The notes below the pieces were generated by a model that had not been told where the DNA came from, made no database searches, and saw only the letters and a program-made list of their open reading frames with translations. Below are positions 33,757 to 45,613 of a stretch of DNA of 64,000 nucleotides, piece by piece (position 1 is the stretch's first letter; every line of letters starts with the position of its first letter). The stretch lies in assembly GCA_033980235.1 (NCBI GenBank), contig CM067067.1:2383001-2447000 (forward strand), written 5' to 3'. The translations under genes and the position numbers were made by a program. Source of the DNA: Diadema setosum (Eukaryota > Echinodermata > Echinoidea > Diadematoida > Diadematidae).

Positions 33757-34489
33757 TAACTATACACAGCCCAGTCGCTGCTGTAGTAGCGACAGGGCTG
33801 TACCAGCGGAGCAACAAACACGAAGAGAGGTCAACGATCGCCATGCTATCGGATTGAATGTTGATACTTAAGATCATTTTTTGTCACCTCAAACTCATCG
33901 GACGAACAAAATGATGATGAGACTTCATATCTATGCTATCAATATTGAAATTTAAATTTAACAACTTACCTAAAATGATGGTTATATGCAGCATGTGTGA
34001 ACGGCTCGCGAACGGTACATCGTCTTTCACGCCAGGCCATTTCGGTCACATGCACATGATCTGAATGCAGGTCGCGCTGTCGACCGTGCTGCTACATACA
34101 CACAATCATCATGTACTTTTGCGTGCGTGCGCTTCTTGACGAGTGTATGTAGCAGCACGGTCGACAGCGCGACCTGCATTCAGATCATGTGCATGTCACC
34201 GAAATGGCCTGGCATGAAAGACGATGTATCATTCGCGAGCCGTTCACAAATGCTGCATATAACCATCATTTTAGGTAAGTTGTAAAATTTCAATTTCAAT
34301 ATTGATAAGCATAGATATGAAGTCTCATTATTATTTTGTTTGTCCAATGAGTTTGAGGTGACAAAAAATGATCTTAAGTATCAAAATTCAATCCGATCGC
34401 ATGGCGATTGTTGACCTCTCTTCTTGTTTGTTTGCTCTGCTGGTACAGCCCTGTCGCTACTACAGCAGCGACTGGGCTGTGTATAGTTA
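33757..34489. repeat. Large inverted repeat, ~346-bp arms with a 40-bp loop
   Basis: Left arm from TAACTATACACAGCCCAGTC to about 34102 and right arm from about 34143 to GGGCTGTGTATAGTTA at 34489. They are complementary almost throughout, with small substitutions, and could form one long hairpin. Confidence 0.8.
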
Positions 34490-36543
34490 AGTGTGATGCT
34501 GCGTTGAACTACGTTGTAGGTGATCTGAAATTATGATCCACTATTGTGGAATTCATGTTGCAAAAGGGAGTGCCAGTGGGTGGGCCATGATGTTTACACA
34601 GACCCCGAGAAGCCAGCCGGTCAGTGGTGAATTCTCACCACCGGAGAAACACTTACTCAGATATGACATTTCAATGCAATCAGTGTCAAGCGACATCTTT
34701 TAGATCGAGCCAGGTGACGTCTCATTCTATTCCAAGAACGATTTCTGAGAGAAAATGAGAGTAACAGTATTGTGCTCTCATTTATTTGCTGTAAGTTTGA
34801 TTTGAAGCGTATTCATTTCTTTCTGATATGCGTTGTGTTGCAGTTGACAAGAAAGAAAAACTCTACAATTTACTCTATGTCGATTACCTTCAATTTTGTA
34901 TTGTAACATCAAATACATGTATTACAAGTCTTGACAGCCATGCAGTTTCATAGTGATGTAGAAACCATCTATCTTACATACATGTATGTACTGACTGTTA
35001 ATTTCACATGTATATTAGTGTACATTTTTGACAGGTTTGACAGGTTTGTTTTTCCAATCAGATGATTCATTTGTCGTATATTTGGAGGCATTGTTTAGGA
35101 TTCTGTTGTTTTTGTGCAAACTCGCGCGTATCCCAATGCTTGTCAAAAGTAGTTTCTAAAACTCCTGAATCACATCCATATACACTTGTACATGTACTTC
35201 ATTAAGTTCAAAGCCAAGTTCCAAGGTGATAGGGAATGTCCTGATGTGACTTACGAGACAGGAGCCTTCTTCCAAACTCCCACATTTCTTACCACCTGTT
35301 GTCTTTATGTTAATGGAAGTTTGTTCGGGCATCCTACTGGCAAGATTTGAATTTGGGACATAGTGCCTATATACCATGCTTTCAGAGATGTGTAACTATA
35401 TTCATGGAACTTCCTTTAAATGTCCTTGTGTACTTATGCCTGGTGTTGCATGCATGAGGTATAAAACAAAGAGGACTTCTCATTGTTTGCATAAATGAGG
35501 GAGGTCAAAAGAAAAAAAAAATGTTTACCTCTTCCTTGCATATGTATTTCGTACATTTGGTTGTAACGAGTGCTTAGGTCACAGTTTTGGGATACAAGCT
35601 GTCATTTTATGCTACAGCGAGTGTTTCGCTTTGCTTTCTGCTAACCTGAGCGATTATGGGGAATAGAAACCTGTTGGTAATTCAAAGGTGTGAGGCAGGT
35701 TAGAAGCCATGAAATATGTAAACAAAGTATTATATCATTTTCATAAAGCTGCATCTGTGATCTGGGTGTAACTGCATGTTAGAATCACAATTTTTTTTTT
35801 TTTTTTTTTTTGGGGGGGGGGGGGTTTGGTGATAAATGTGTACATGCATCTCAGCTTAGTTATTTGAATGAAAACCCATTGCTGTGCAGTGCACAACAGC
35901 AGAAAGATTGGTTCATTGGACGTTATGCAGTTCTGCAAATTTGTAGGTTTTGAGAAGTCGAGCTACTGTGCATACCACATTTTTACCTTTTTTTGGTGTC
36001 TGGATGTGACATTTTGTTTCCCTTGATGTGATGAGGTTTCTCTCTTCATTTTCATGATGCTTGCTGCAATCTTCTTTTCTCTACGTACTTCGGATGTGGT
36101 ATCTCATTTACAAACCACATCAAACTGATTAGCTTCAGTTGTATAGTCTCCTTTGAGACTTTTGTGCATTTTTCTCCCTTGCATTTAGCTGACATCATTG
36201 ACAAACTGGACGGACATTTGTTACCGATAAAGAAATTATGTATTTCCGTATTGTAATTCTTTAAATGCCAATGCTATTATCATTGTCAGTTTGATAAACT
36301 GATAACGATTCTATGTAGAGCGGAACGTCTAGAATTTTGATTGAAAATAAAATGTATGATATGAACTCATCAGTCAGAGCTATCTCATTGTGTTTTGTAT
36401 TTCGAATATTTACTGACAAAGTAGAGGTTGAACTATGGCTAAATGCAGAGGACACGATTGATGAGAGGACGTGCCTGTTGTATGAATAGTCAGCTGTGTG
36501 ATTTGGTTCCAATGGACAGGCGTCATTACCTGGTTTACAATAG

Positions 36544-36838
36544 CGAGTTCTCACAAGTACGACGCGGCCGGTAGTTGAGCGTGCCGTGTGCAAAATTTGC
36601 TTCTGCGCATGATCAAATCAGAGAAACGTCCCGTCCTGGGCAAAACGAGTACGGTACTCGGCCAAATGCTGGGCAGGATTGAGCCAGCCACCCAATCAGC
36701 GATCTTGTCCATACGCCTGCGTCCTAACAGGAACACGAAACTGCTTGGATATGGGGACGGGAGTTCGAGTGCGGGGACTGTCACAGCTGATTGCTTCCGC
36801 GTATTCTCGGTCTTCCCGTCGCGTAGCGAAAACTCCCT
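36544..36838. mobile_element. MITE with GGGAGTTTTCGC-type ends, copy 1
   Basis: Matches 44300-44623 over most of its length (CGTGCCGTGTGCAAAATTTG). The right end is GCGTAGCGAAAACTCCC; the left end is diverged. Confidence 0.55.
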
Positions 36839-37563
36839 GGTGTACACTTGACGACGCTACGCTGTCTCTTTGTAGATTGGGGCGAAATACCACTACTTGT
36901 ATTATTATTCAAACAGCTGTCAGTTTTCTAGGGATGCACAAAATAATTCCGCAGGTGCATTTGTGCCTTTTGATGATCGGGGTTCGATGTCGCCATCTTT
37001 CTGAACAACCTAAAGATTTATCTTGAACTGTAACATTATGTTGGATACAATTTACTTCTTTTTTTTTTTTTCATTGAATAAAATGAATTATCATCCCTAC
37101 ACCCAATGATAAAACATACATGTAAAACATAAGCCAGTTCCGTCAAGAAATTTACATACAAAGGTGTTGATCAGAGCCGTATGTTGCGAAAGTGTTTGAA
37201 ATTGTACCCCGAAAAAGTTGAATTTCACACTTTTCAGATTACAATTCTAATTCTGGCAAATAAAGCTGACATAATGTAAACTTCAAATATTTCACCAATC
37301 TGCGCGCATCCCGCGTCTTTACCATTATGCATCGCTTACCTTGTAAAATACATGTACATTGTATAGGGATGGCGAAAAGTAAATACATCGCAAAGACAGT
37401 ATCCCTAAAGAGTGGCTGGTCATAATGCAATGAAATACACGTGTATGGATCCATTGTCTTCTCATCTGTGGGCAGATCCAGTTTGGCATAAGACTTCTAA
37501 TATTTTGAAGCGGCGGCATCAAACAGTGATTCAGAGGGAATATAACTATTGTGACTTCATCTC

Positions 37564-38028
37564 TTAAAGGGGCATTCCGGACGATTTTCATAATTTCACA
37601 TCATGTAGTACATAAATCAACAGCTTCATGTATAGATTTGTAGAATTTATTGTGGTTCTTGAGCAGAGAAAAAGTACTTTCAAAAACCTTAAACAAATTA
37701 CACTGAACAAAGATAATGACATAGGAGCCTCACATATCTCAGAAATGTAGCAGTGTCATTCCATTACAATACCGCATGTTTGCAAGCTCACCTGTGTGTA
37801 ATCTATGCATGCCTTCTTCTTTTGTGCTGCTTCCTTGAGCCACATCTCATGCATTCTTATGGTGAGGCTGCCATGTCATCATCCTTGTTCATTGCAATTT
37901 GTTATAAACTTCGAAAACATTCTTATTTTTCATCCCAATCATTATAAATCCTGAAACTCTGTACCCAGTATAACTAACATATATGTTCAAATGCAAAAAT
38001 TTGAAAATCATCCGGAGGTCTCCTTTAA
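37564..38028. mobile_element. TTAAAGGGGCATTCCGGACG MITE, copy 1
   Basis: TTAAAGGGGCATTCCGGACG at the left and CATCCGGAGGTCTCCTTTAA at the right. The interior includes CATCATCCTTGTTCATTGCA. Confidence 0.65.
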
Positions 38029-38085
38029 ACATCCGTGGTCTGATTGAAATCCTCTTAATCAGCTGAATGGCTTTTTAAAGTCAAC

Positions 38086-38553
38086 TTAAAGGTGACCTTC
38101 GGATGATTTTCAGAATTTTACATTTGAACCAACGATAAATTACTTAAACTGAGTACAGAGTGTCAGAATTTATAGTGATTGGGATGAGGAATAAGAATGT
38201 TTTCAAAATTTATAACAAATTGCAGTGAACAAGGATGATGACATGGCAGCCTCACCATAAGAATGCATGAGTTGGGGCTCAAGGAAACGGAACAAAGGAA
38301 GAAGGTATGCATACATTCTACACATGTGAACTTGTCAACCAAGCGGTATTGTAACGGAATTACACTGCTACATTTCTGAAATACGTGAGGCTCCTATGTC
38401 ATCAACACTGTTCAGTGTAGTTTGTTTCAGATTTTCACAGTATTGGTTTCTCTGCTCAAAGACCACAATAAATTCCACAAATCTACATGGAGATGTCGAA
38501 TTATGTACTACACGATGTGAAATCATGAAAATCGTCTGGAATGTTCCTTTAAA
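38086..38553. mobile_element. TTAAAGGTGACCTTCGGATG MITE, copy 2, inverted to copy 1
   Basis: Matches 37564-38028 in reverse orientation. Its right TTAA (38550-38553) is also the left TTAA of the next MITE. Confidence 0.65.
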
Positions 38554-38936
38554 GGGATAGTATAGTTTTGGTTGAGACCTAGTTTCATTTTCTAACATTT
38601 TTTGGTAAGATAATGAGAAACCTCTTATGAAATATGAAAGAGCATGTAATTCTATGAAAAATTCAACGTTTATTTGATGAAAATTGGTTTTGAAATGGTT
38701 GGAAGATCAAAAAAGAGCGATTCTAATAAAGTGTGGGACCCACGCTTTATTACGATCGCTATGTTTTACTTTGTTTTTGGATGTTTCAGTCATTCCAAAC
38801 CCAATTTTTATCAAATACTCTTTGAATTCCTCTTAAAATAGTTTGCTCTGTACTATATCATAAGTGTTTTCTTGGTATCTCGCAAAAAGTTAAAAGCCCA
38901 ATTCTCATCTCCACCAATACTGTACTATTCCTTTAA
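38550..38936. mobile_element. TTAAAGGGATAGTATAG MITE, copy C
   Basis: Full-length copy of the family seen at 32696, ending ACTGTACTATTCCTTTAA. Shares the left TTAA with the preceding element. Confidence 0.7.
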
Positions 38937-39951
38937 GTGCAGAGTGGTATTTCGCTCTACGCTTACGTTGCTTTCATTCCATTCCCCATTGAGACTTGGA
39001 AAAGGACAAGGAGACAGTGTTCAGTCTTTGAAATATCTGTTGGTTTATATTATTTTTTATTTTCTCCCCATACACGTGAAGTTACAGGACAAACCAATCG
39101 TTATTGTTCTGTCAACACATGATTAGTTTTGATACCAGGCTCTGATTACATTTTATATGTGCATGATTCGTACAAAAAACAAATTTGGATCAACATGTAC
39201 ACTGTACAAGTAAAACATCTAATACATTGCAGTAAAATGAATGGCGTTGTGACAAAGACAGAGAGGAAAAAAAAAACAAGACAAGATATTCAGCTGCATT
39301 TAAATGAATATGTGTAGGAACGGGGAAATTTATAAATTTGTTCAAAATAGGGAGAGTCCTGTGCACACGTAGAGTGAAAATTTCATGACGGAATACGGAC
39401 ACATTATCTTCATGTCAGTAAGAAACTTTTTTGTCCTTTGTACAGGAAAAAAAATGAAAATCACACACACTGATACAAAAAAAAAGAAACCTGTACGAAT
39501 ATGGCGAAGGTTTTCTTTCAATAAAAAAAAAAATCGCTAGTTGGACCAAAATTCTTTAAACAAGGAATGACCACGATAATTAACTGAAATCAAATTCTAT
39601 CCTTGTTATGAACATAAAGAAAGACATGGTTTGATGAGAAAGCTACACACACACACGCACAAATCATTTCTACGGTGTCAGCGTGACGTATACTTCTCGT
39701 GAAGTCCTTTTCTTCTTTGTGGTAATGAAAAAAAAAAGTACACTGTATTTCAAAAACGCTTTGTTCCATACTGTATATGGCTGAAAAATGATGCAGTTTG
39801 TTTTTGGTGGTAAACAACATTATTTAATTGGCGGACATTCTTTGTTTGCATGTTTAGTTCATAGCCTCACCAATTACGTACGTAATCTTGCAAAGAGATT
39901 ATATCAAACTTCACCGTGTCACATAATTGCCAACCGCGAAATGCTGTTCCT

Positions 39952-40749
39952 TTAACCCTAAAAAGACTGGGCTATTTTGCTAGCTCGAAAGACTGGGGAG
40001 GGGGGGGGGGGGGGGGCGGCTAAAGCCCAGCCCCCCCCCCCCCCCATAAGATCTCAGCCGTGGATTGCGCGATCGCCGCGGAAATTTGCACAATGGTAGT
40101 GTGCGATGTAATCTACAAGATCGTATATTTAAATTTTCCAAAATAGTCTGATTAACTGATTAATATGCTAATTTATGCGAGAAATCAGACTCTTTGATCT
40201 AAATCAGTAAATAAAGCTCCAAAAGTGCTCATTTTGGTCTCATTATTCTTTGTGGCATTCTTCGCAAATGTACTTGAAAAAAATTCGGTATCAAAATTAA
40301 TTTCTTATTTATTTTATTGTTTTATGAATTTCTTATGTATTTCTTTGTTTTTTCGACCTTTTGATTTTGCTGTTTTTTTAAACAAAATTTGTGGCAGACA
40401 CTTTTTGAAGCATAATACTACTAAAACAAATTGATTTTAGCCATTGAGAGTAAAAAATAAGCATATTTATATGAACCATGTGGAAAAACTCAATTTGCAT
40501 TGACTTTGTACACAAAATCACATTTTTGAGCCATTTTCGGTCTCACGTGCATGTACAAAAAGTTATGTAACTTCAGAACCGTACCCCCGGGCGTCACAAA
40601 TTTGGCGTCAAAATGTGCGAGAAACTCGAAAGAAAAAAGTCATAGAGTATCGCGGCGAGAGCATTGCGTGTTGCAGAGTAATCGCGCAAAATGTCGAGGG
40701 GGGGGGGAAGCCTTTTAAGCCCCCCCCCCCCCCAGTCTTTTAGGGTTAA
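39952..40749. mobile_element. piggyBac-like MITE TTAACCCTAAAA, diverged copy 3
   Basis: TTAACCCTAAAAAGACTGGG at the left and CCCAGTCTTTTAGGGTTAA at the right, with G/C tracts beside both ends and a GCGCGATCGCCGCGGAAATT segment shared with copy 4. TTAA flanks. Confidence 0.65.
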
Positions 40750-40903
40750 AATCACACACAGCACCTGGAAATTGTCTGATCGAGGGACACTATGCCGTAC
40801 AATTTTGGAATTGACAACCACAATAACGAGCTCATCTTGCTTCGTGGATGTTTTAGCACCTTTTATAGTAAACGTGCAACTTGGAGATAGAATCAGAATT
40901 CAC

Positions 40904-41674
40904 TTAACCCTATTCTAACTGGGCTATTTGAGACCGAATTTTTTGACCCCCCCCCCCTTCAGATCTCGGCCGTCGATCGCGCGATCGCCGCAAAATTTTG
41001 CCTAAACATAGAGCCGGATGTCAACTACAAGATTACATGGTCATACAAAAGAAAAATTTTGATTTTCTATTTTTAGTAAATTAATTATGCAAATTTACGC
41101 ATGAAATAATATTTTCACTTTTAACTCCATTAAAACGACTGAATGATTGCTAAATTTTTGCATAAGAGTTCCTCAAGACATATTGAACAATTTTCTTGTA
41201 AAAAAAATAGCACAATCAAACTAAGTTTATTTTGTTTTTTATTGTTTTTTTAATTTCTTATGTATTTCATTGTTTTTTAACCTTTTGTTTTCTATTGTTT
41301 TTTGGCCAAAATTTGTTGCAGGCACTTTTTCAAGCCTATCTACATTAAAATTGATTAATTTCAATGGTTAAAAGTTGAAATAATCCAATTTATATCAATT
41401 TAACCAAAAAACACAATTTGCATTGGATTTGCACATGATATCATGAATTTGAGCCATTTTCGGGTTGACATGCATACGCAAAACATTATGTAACTTCAGA
41501 ACGGTGTACCCGGACATCGCAAATTTGGTATCAAAATATGCGGGAGACTTCAAAGAAAAAAGTAATGAAACGACGCGGCAAAATCTTTGCGCGTTGCGAA
41601 ATCGCGGCGCAAAATGTCGAGGGGGGGGGGGGTCAAATTGACCCCCCCCCCCCCCCCAGTTAGATTAGGGTTAA
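40904..41674. mobile_element. piggyBac-like MITE TTAACCCTA, diverged copy 4
   Basis: TTAACCCTATTCTAACTGGG and complement CCCAGTTAGATTAGGGTTAA. The interior is alignable with copy 3, only about 155 bp away. TTAA flanks. Confidence 0.63.
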
Positions 41675-42290
41675 TAGGTTTCCAGTTGGTTTCATGTGAT
41701 GAGGGGAAAAAAAAAGACATTCGACCTACATTTTGTACGTTGTCGGACAGCACAACACACAGCAGTCACCTGTAGAGTGGACCAAGCCAAGTCTACTACA
41801 GGCATTCTACACAATGGAATTGACTGCACCGGTTCTACGTATGTAAAAGCACATCTTGTAAGGGATATGAAGTATTTCAAATTAACAGAATAAACGACGA
41901 AGCCTGATTATATATCAATTTCCCGTTAGTACAGAAGGAGGCACAAACTTTAAACGGGGTAATTTTCTACATTCAAACGAGTTCATGCAGTGTATTGGTA
42001 TCAATTCTTTAAAGCGACATGCGCACAACGCGGCAAGCGCAGTCTTAACAGCTTGTCGTTTTGGCATTTAAGTGATTTTCGGATGATTTCCAGTTCGGGG
42101 GAATTTCCAGAACGGCAGTAAACGGTTGACCACACTTTGCAAACTGATTGTCTGTCCTATTATCTAGCTCTGACAAGATGTTACGTACGAAGTGGCACGA
42201 AAAAGATGACAAATTTTGCCATTTCTATTCATCATGCAAAAAAAAGTCCGCACTCAAAAAGTACTGATCTCGCATTGAGGGAAACTCTAT

Positions 42291-42604
42291 GGCCCGAATT
42301 CACGAAGGTGGTACAAATGAAACCATGGTTTAAACCATGGACAAAAACCACGGAGCGCCAAGTGTCGCACGGAATATTTCGTTACGAAATTGGATCATTT
42401 CGTCGACAAAATGACCGTTTCGTTAACGAAATTATTATTTCGTGGAGGAAATGTTCATTTAGTTACAAAATGTTGTCATTTCGTTACAAAATAATCAAAT
42501 GACTGATTTCGTAACGAAATATTCCATGGGACACTTGGCACTTATGGGTTTTGTCTATGGTTTAAACCATGGTTTTATTTGTACCACCTTCGTGAATTCG
42601 GGCC
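42291..42604. repeat. Foldback element, GGCCCGAATTCACGAAGGTG ends, copy 2
   Basis: Perfect 24-bp-class termini (GGCCCGAATTCACGAAGGTG and complement), an internal palindrome CCATGGTTTAAACCATGG in each arm, and a run of TTTCGTTACGAAAT-like motifs in the centre. Confidence 0.65.
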
Positions 42605-44299
42605 TAGATGACTGCACATACAAGCGATAACCAAATGTTTTCATCTTTTTGAAAACATTCCGACGGAAGGGAAAGGTTTACTTTAATGTGAATTATCACT
42701 TGCGGACGAGGGAAAATGAAGTTTTCATGCGACTAAATATGGCGTCTCATCACGTTTGCACTCCCACAATCATTCTTTGGTGTTACAGGGTGTGCAACGT
42801 CATTATGCACATTTCTAACTTTGCACCATTACACTAATCATTGTAACTCTGGATCCCAAGAATGTTACGGTAGTTATCGTATACATCAAAATGGAATGAC
42901 CCAGTTTCTTTGAGTCTGAATTGATAAAGGGGAAAAAGGTCAGCAGACCGTTGAACAAACGAACTTAACTAAAAACCAGAACCACGTGTACCTCAAGGTA
43001 TCAATAATAGTAATGATACAAATACGTACCAGCGAGAAATAAGAATTAGAAAAAAAAAAGAGTATGAGTGGGGAATGAAAGCAAATGATAAAATCATTAG
43101 GTGATAAAATGTAATTAGAACAACAGAAATTAGAATAAGAATAAGGATAAGAACAAAATCTGTTTGTGTGGTCTGAGTAAATCAACAGGTAAATTTATCG
43201 AACATAATTCGACTCGAATACAATCTTACGACCATAGTCTTCGTCGTAGTCATCTACGCGTTCACACATACTTAGTGAGACTGAAGTAAGTCTTGAGTGA
43301 AGGCTTTGTACACAGTAAGTATAACTTATTTCATACTGATATATTATTTTCATACCCGCATTATTTACGTAAATACGTATGTTCGCCATTCATCAATATC
43401 CACATTTTTGTTCAGGTATTTACGTGGCATAATTTTCTCCATGAAAACTCACTCAACAACGTATAAGAGATCACAATAGCACACAAAATAAAAAATGGCA
43501 ACGCACAAACATCAAGACAACGTAACAGTCGGTCACGGCAACATTTCTACACATTCGGTTGATCCCTAGTGATGCTATAAAAACAGGTTTATATTTTATA
43601 TTACATAATTACTAGCATGACATCTTTGGCATCTGGGCTGTGGGTTTATTAAGTCTTGAAAATCCTTCGTTTATCACTCACGACAGTAGGCCTTAACACT
43701 GAATCAACAAGTAGAGGACCTGGCCAAATCTCCAGCGGATACGGCTGGGAAAGTCTCGCAGTCAATAGGTAAGTATGATTTCACTTAGTCATTATACCCC
43801 TCCGTCTTGATATTATCATGCCCGTACGAGTTTGCGTCGGGCGCATCTCACTATAACAGCACTGATGCCACCTATCGAGCAATGCCCAAAACTGAAAAAT
43901 GCCCCGTGAGAACAGTCGATGCAGTCTCGCGTGCGTCTAGTATAACGCATCACTATGATCAAACACACAGTTCAAAAGTGCGCCAGTTATATACGACTTG
44001 GAGGAGGGAATTTGGTTTTCACGGAGTTAAAGTTACCATAGTATATACACCTATATATGAGGCCTATTGAGTAGTATGAAACAAGTTTTGGTTTCTCTCT
44101 CAGTTAAATATACTTGTTCACACGTTCCCCTCGGGTTGGTGTTACAATACGTTCACATCCATGTGCCACAAGATATCATAAAGGCGTAAAAACTGAGATA
44201 ATAAATCTGACGGATGGAAGGGGTGGGCTACGACTAATTATGTCATTACAATGTGTCTGGCTATATGTACTCCCACATCGCTCCCTCTAGCTACCATTA

Positions 44300-44623
44300 G
44301 GGAGTTTTCGCAAGCAAGACGCAGCCGAGATTTGAGGGTGCCGTGTGCAAAATTTGCTTCTGCGCATGATCAAATCCGAGAAACGTCCCGTCCTGGGGAA
44401 AACGAGTACGGTATTCGGCCAAAATAGCGTTCGGTCCCGATGCAGCTGGGCAGGAGTGAGCCAGCCAGCCAGCCAGCCAATCAGCGATCTTGTCCCCACG
44501 CCTCCGTCCTAACAGGAAAGCGAAACTGTTTAGATATGGGGACGGGAGTCCGAGTACGGGGACTGGTCACAGATGATTGCTTCCGCGCATTATCGGTCTT
44601 CCCGTCGTGTAGCGAAAACTCCC
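44300..44623. mobile_element. MITE with GGGAGTTTTCGC-type ends, copy 2
   Basis: GGGAGTTTTCGCAAG at the left and AGCGAAAACTCCC at the right, flanked by TTA and TAA. A three-base TWA duplication would fit PIF/Harbinger, but this is not certain. Confidence 0.58.
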
Positions 44624-45299
44624 TAATACTGCACTTGACGACAACGTACTCATGAACATCAGTGAAATATCTTGATATTATGATGTATCACTGCGTAGAG
44701 TTACAGAGAATAACCTAGTACAGTATATAGTAATATGTTCATGTAAAGTTCTAGTCACATGACTAACCACAATGCACTGTGGTCAGTATAAGAAATCATC
44801 GCTGAGATCTGACAAAGAAGAGGAACAATAAGGCTGCCGACATGACCTTTAACCTTCCCAACGTTCCAGACAACCGATCTACTACCGATTAAATCTTCAC
44901 CAGCGTAATGCCAACCGTCTATTATCTTACAGCACTGAAGAAAACAAGACAAATAATCTCAGATAAAGCGATGAAACGTAAATTGAAAAATCATTTCCCA
45001 CTGAGAGGGCGTCGCATACAACATGAAAATTATGCCAAGATCGCAACTAACCCTCGAATGGAATTTCTTTGGTCATGATCCTCGAGGTTTGAACGTATAC
45101 CACAGAGAAAAGTATATGACATGAAACCCATCTCTTCTCAGTTCGTCAATGTCAATGAGAGTCATAGTGTACTAATGGTTTTTAGTTTTATGGACGCCAT
45201 TTTGGCAACATCAATATAGTTTGATCAATTTGAAATCTAGAATTGTTCTGTTTAATTCCAGTTTTTTGACAAAATAACAAAGAATGATGTCTGGATCTT

Positions 45300-45613
45300 T
45301 CACATTGGCGATGGTCCCGATGGAGGCATTTGAGCGACAGGTGGCCGCTGGGCCAACAACAGTCTTAACGAGTTCGCCTCATCCCGGAGAGTGTTCAGCT
45401 GCGCGCGCAAAATCTCGTTCTCCTTCTCCAAGTAGTTGGCGCGCTGACCAACCTGCTCTTCGCGCGTCTTTCTCGCGTCTCGTGATCGTTTAGCCGCCTG
45501 GTTATTCCGTTTCCTGCGCTCAAAGTACCTCTCGTCTTTCTCTTCGACAGGAATGGTCCTCTTGTTTCCCCGCCGCTTCGTCGGTTGGCCCGGTCTCCGC
45601 GCAATGGAGGGTC
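45300..45613 (-). CDS. bZIP gene terminal exon (basic region and leucine zipper, stop)
   Basis: Encodes RRPGQPTKRRGNKRTIP, the basic region, the zipper and a tail ending PPSGPSPM then TGA. The acceptor is GCTGAACAG. A 107-aa open frame on the same strand here is a frame shadow. Confidence 0.9.

Larger units (their letters stand above)
30801..45299. other. EIF4B 3' UTR plus intergenic repeat-rich DNA
   Basis: No coding exon is supported in this 14.5-kb stretch. The first 1 to 2 kb is repeat-poor and likely EIF4B 3' UTR. AATAAA motifs exist (for example near 36344 and 37078), but none can be assigned. The rest holds MITEs (32696, 33314, 33757, 36544, 37564-38936, 39952-41674, 42291, 44300) and homopolymers. 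Downstream UTR of the minus-strand bZIP gene may reach in from the right. Confidence 0.5.

Noticed and set aside
33480..33877. 113-residue minus-strand frame
   Set aside because: Runs across a Tigger-like MITE into the foldback arm; no conserved domain seen.
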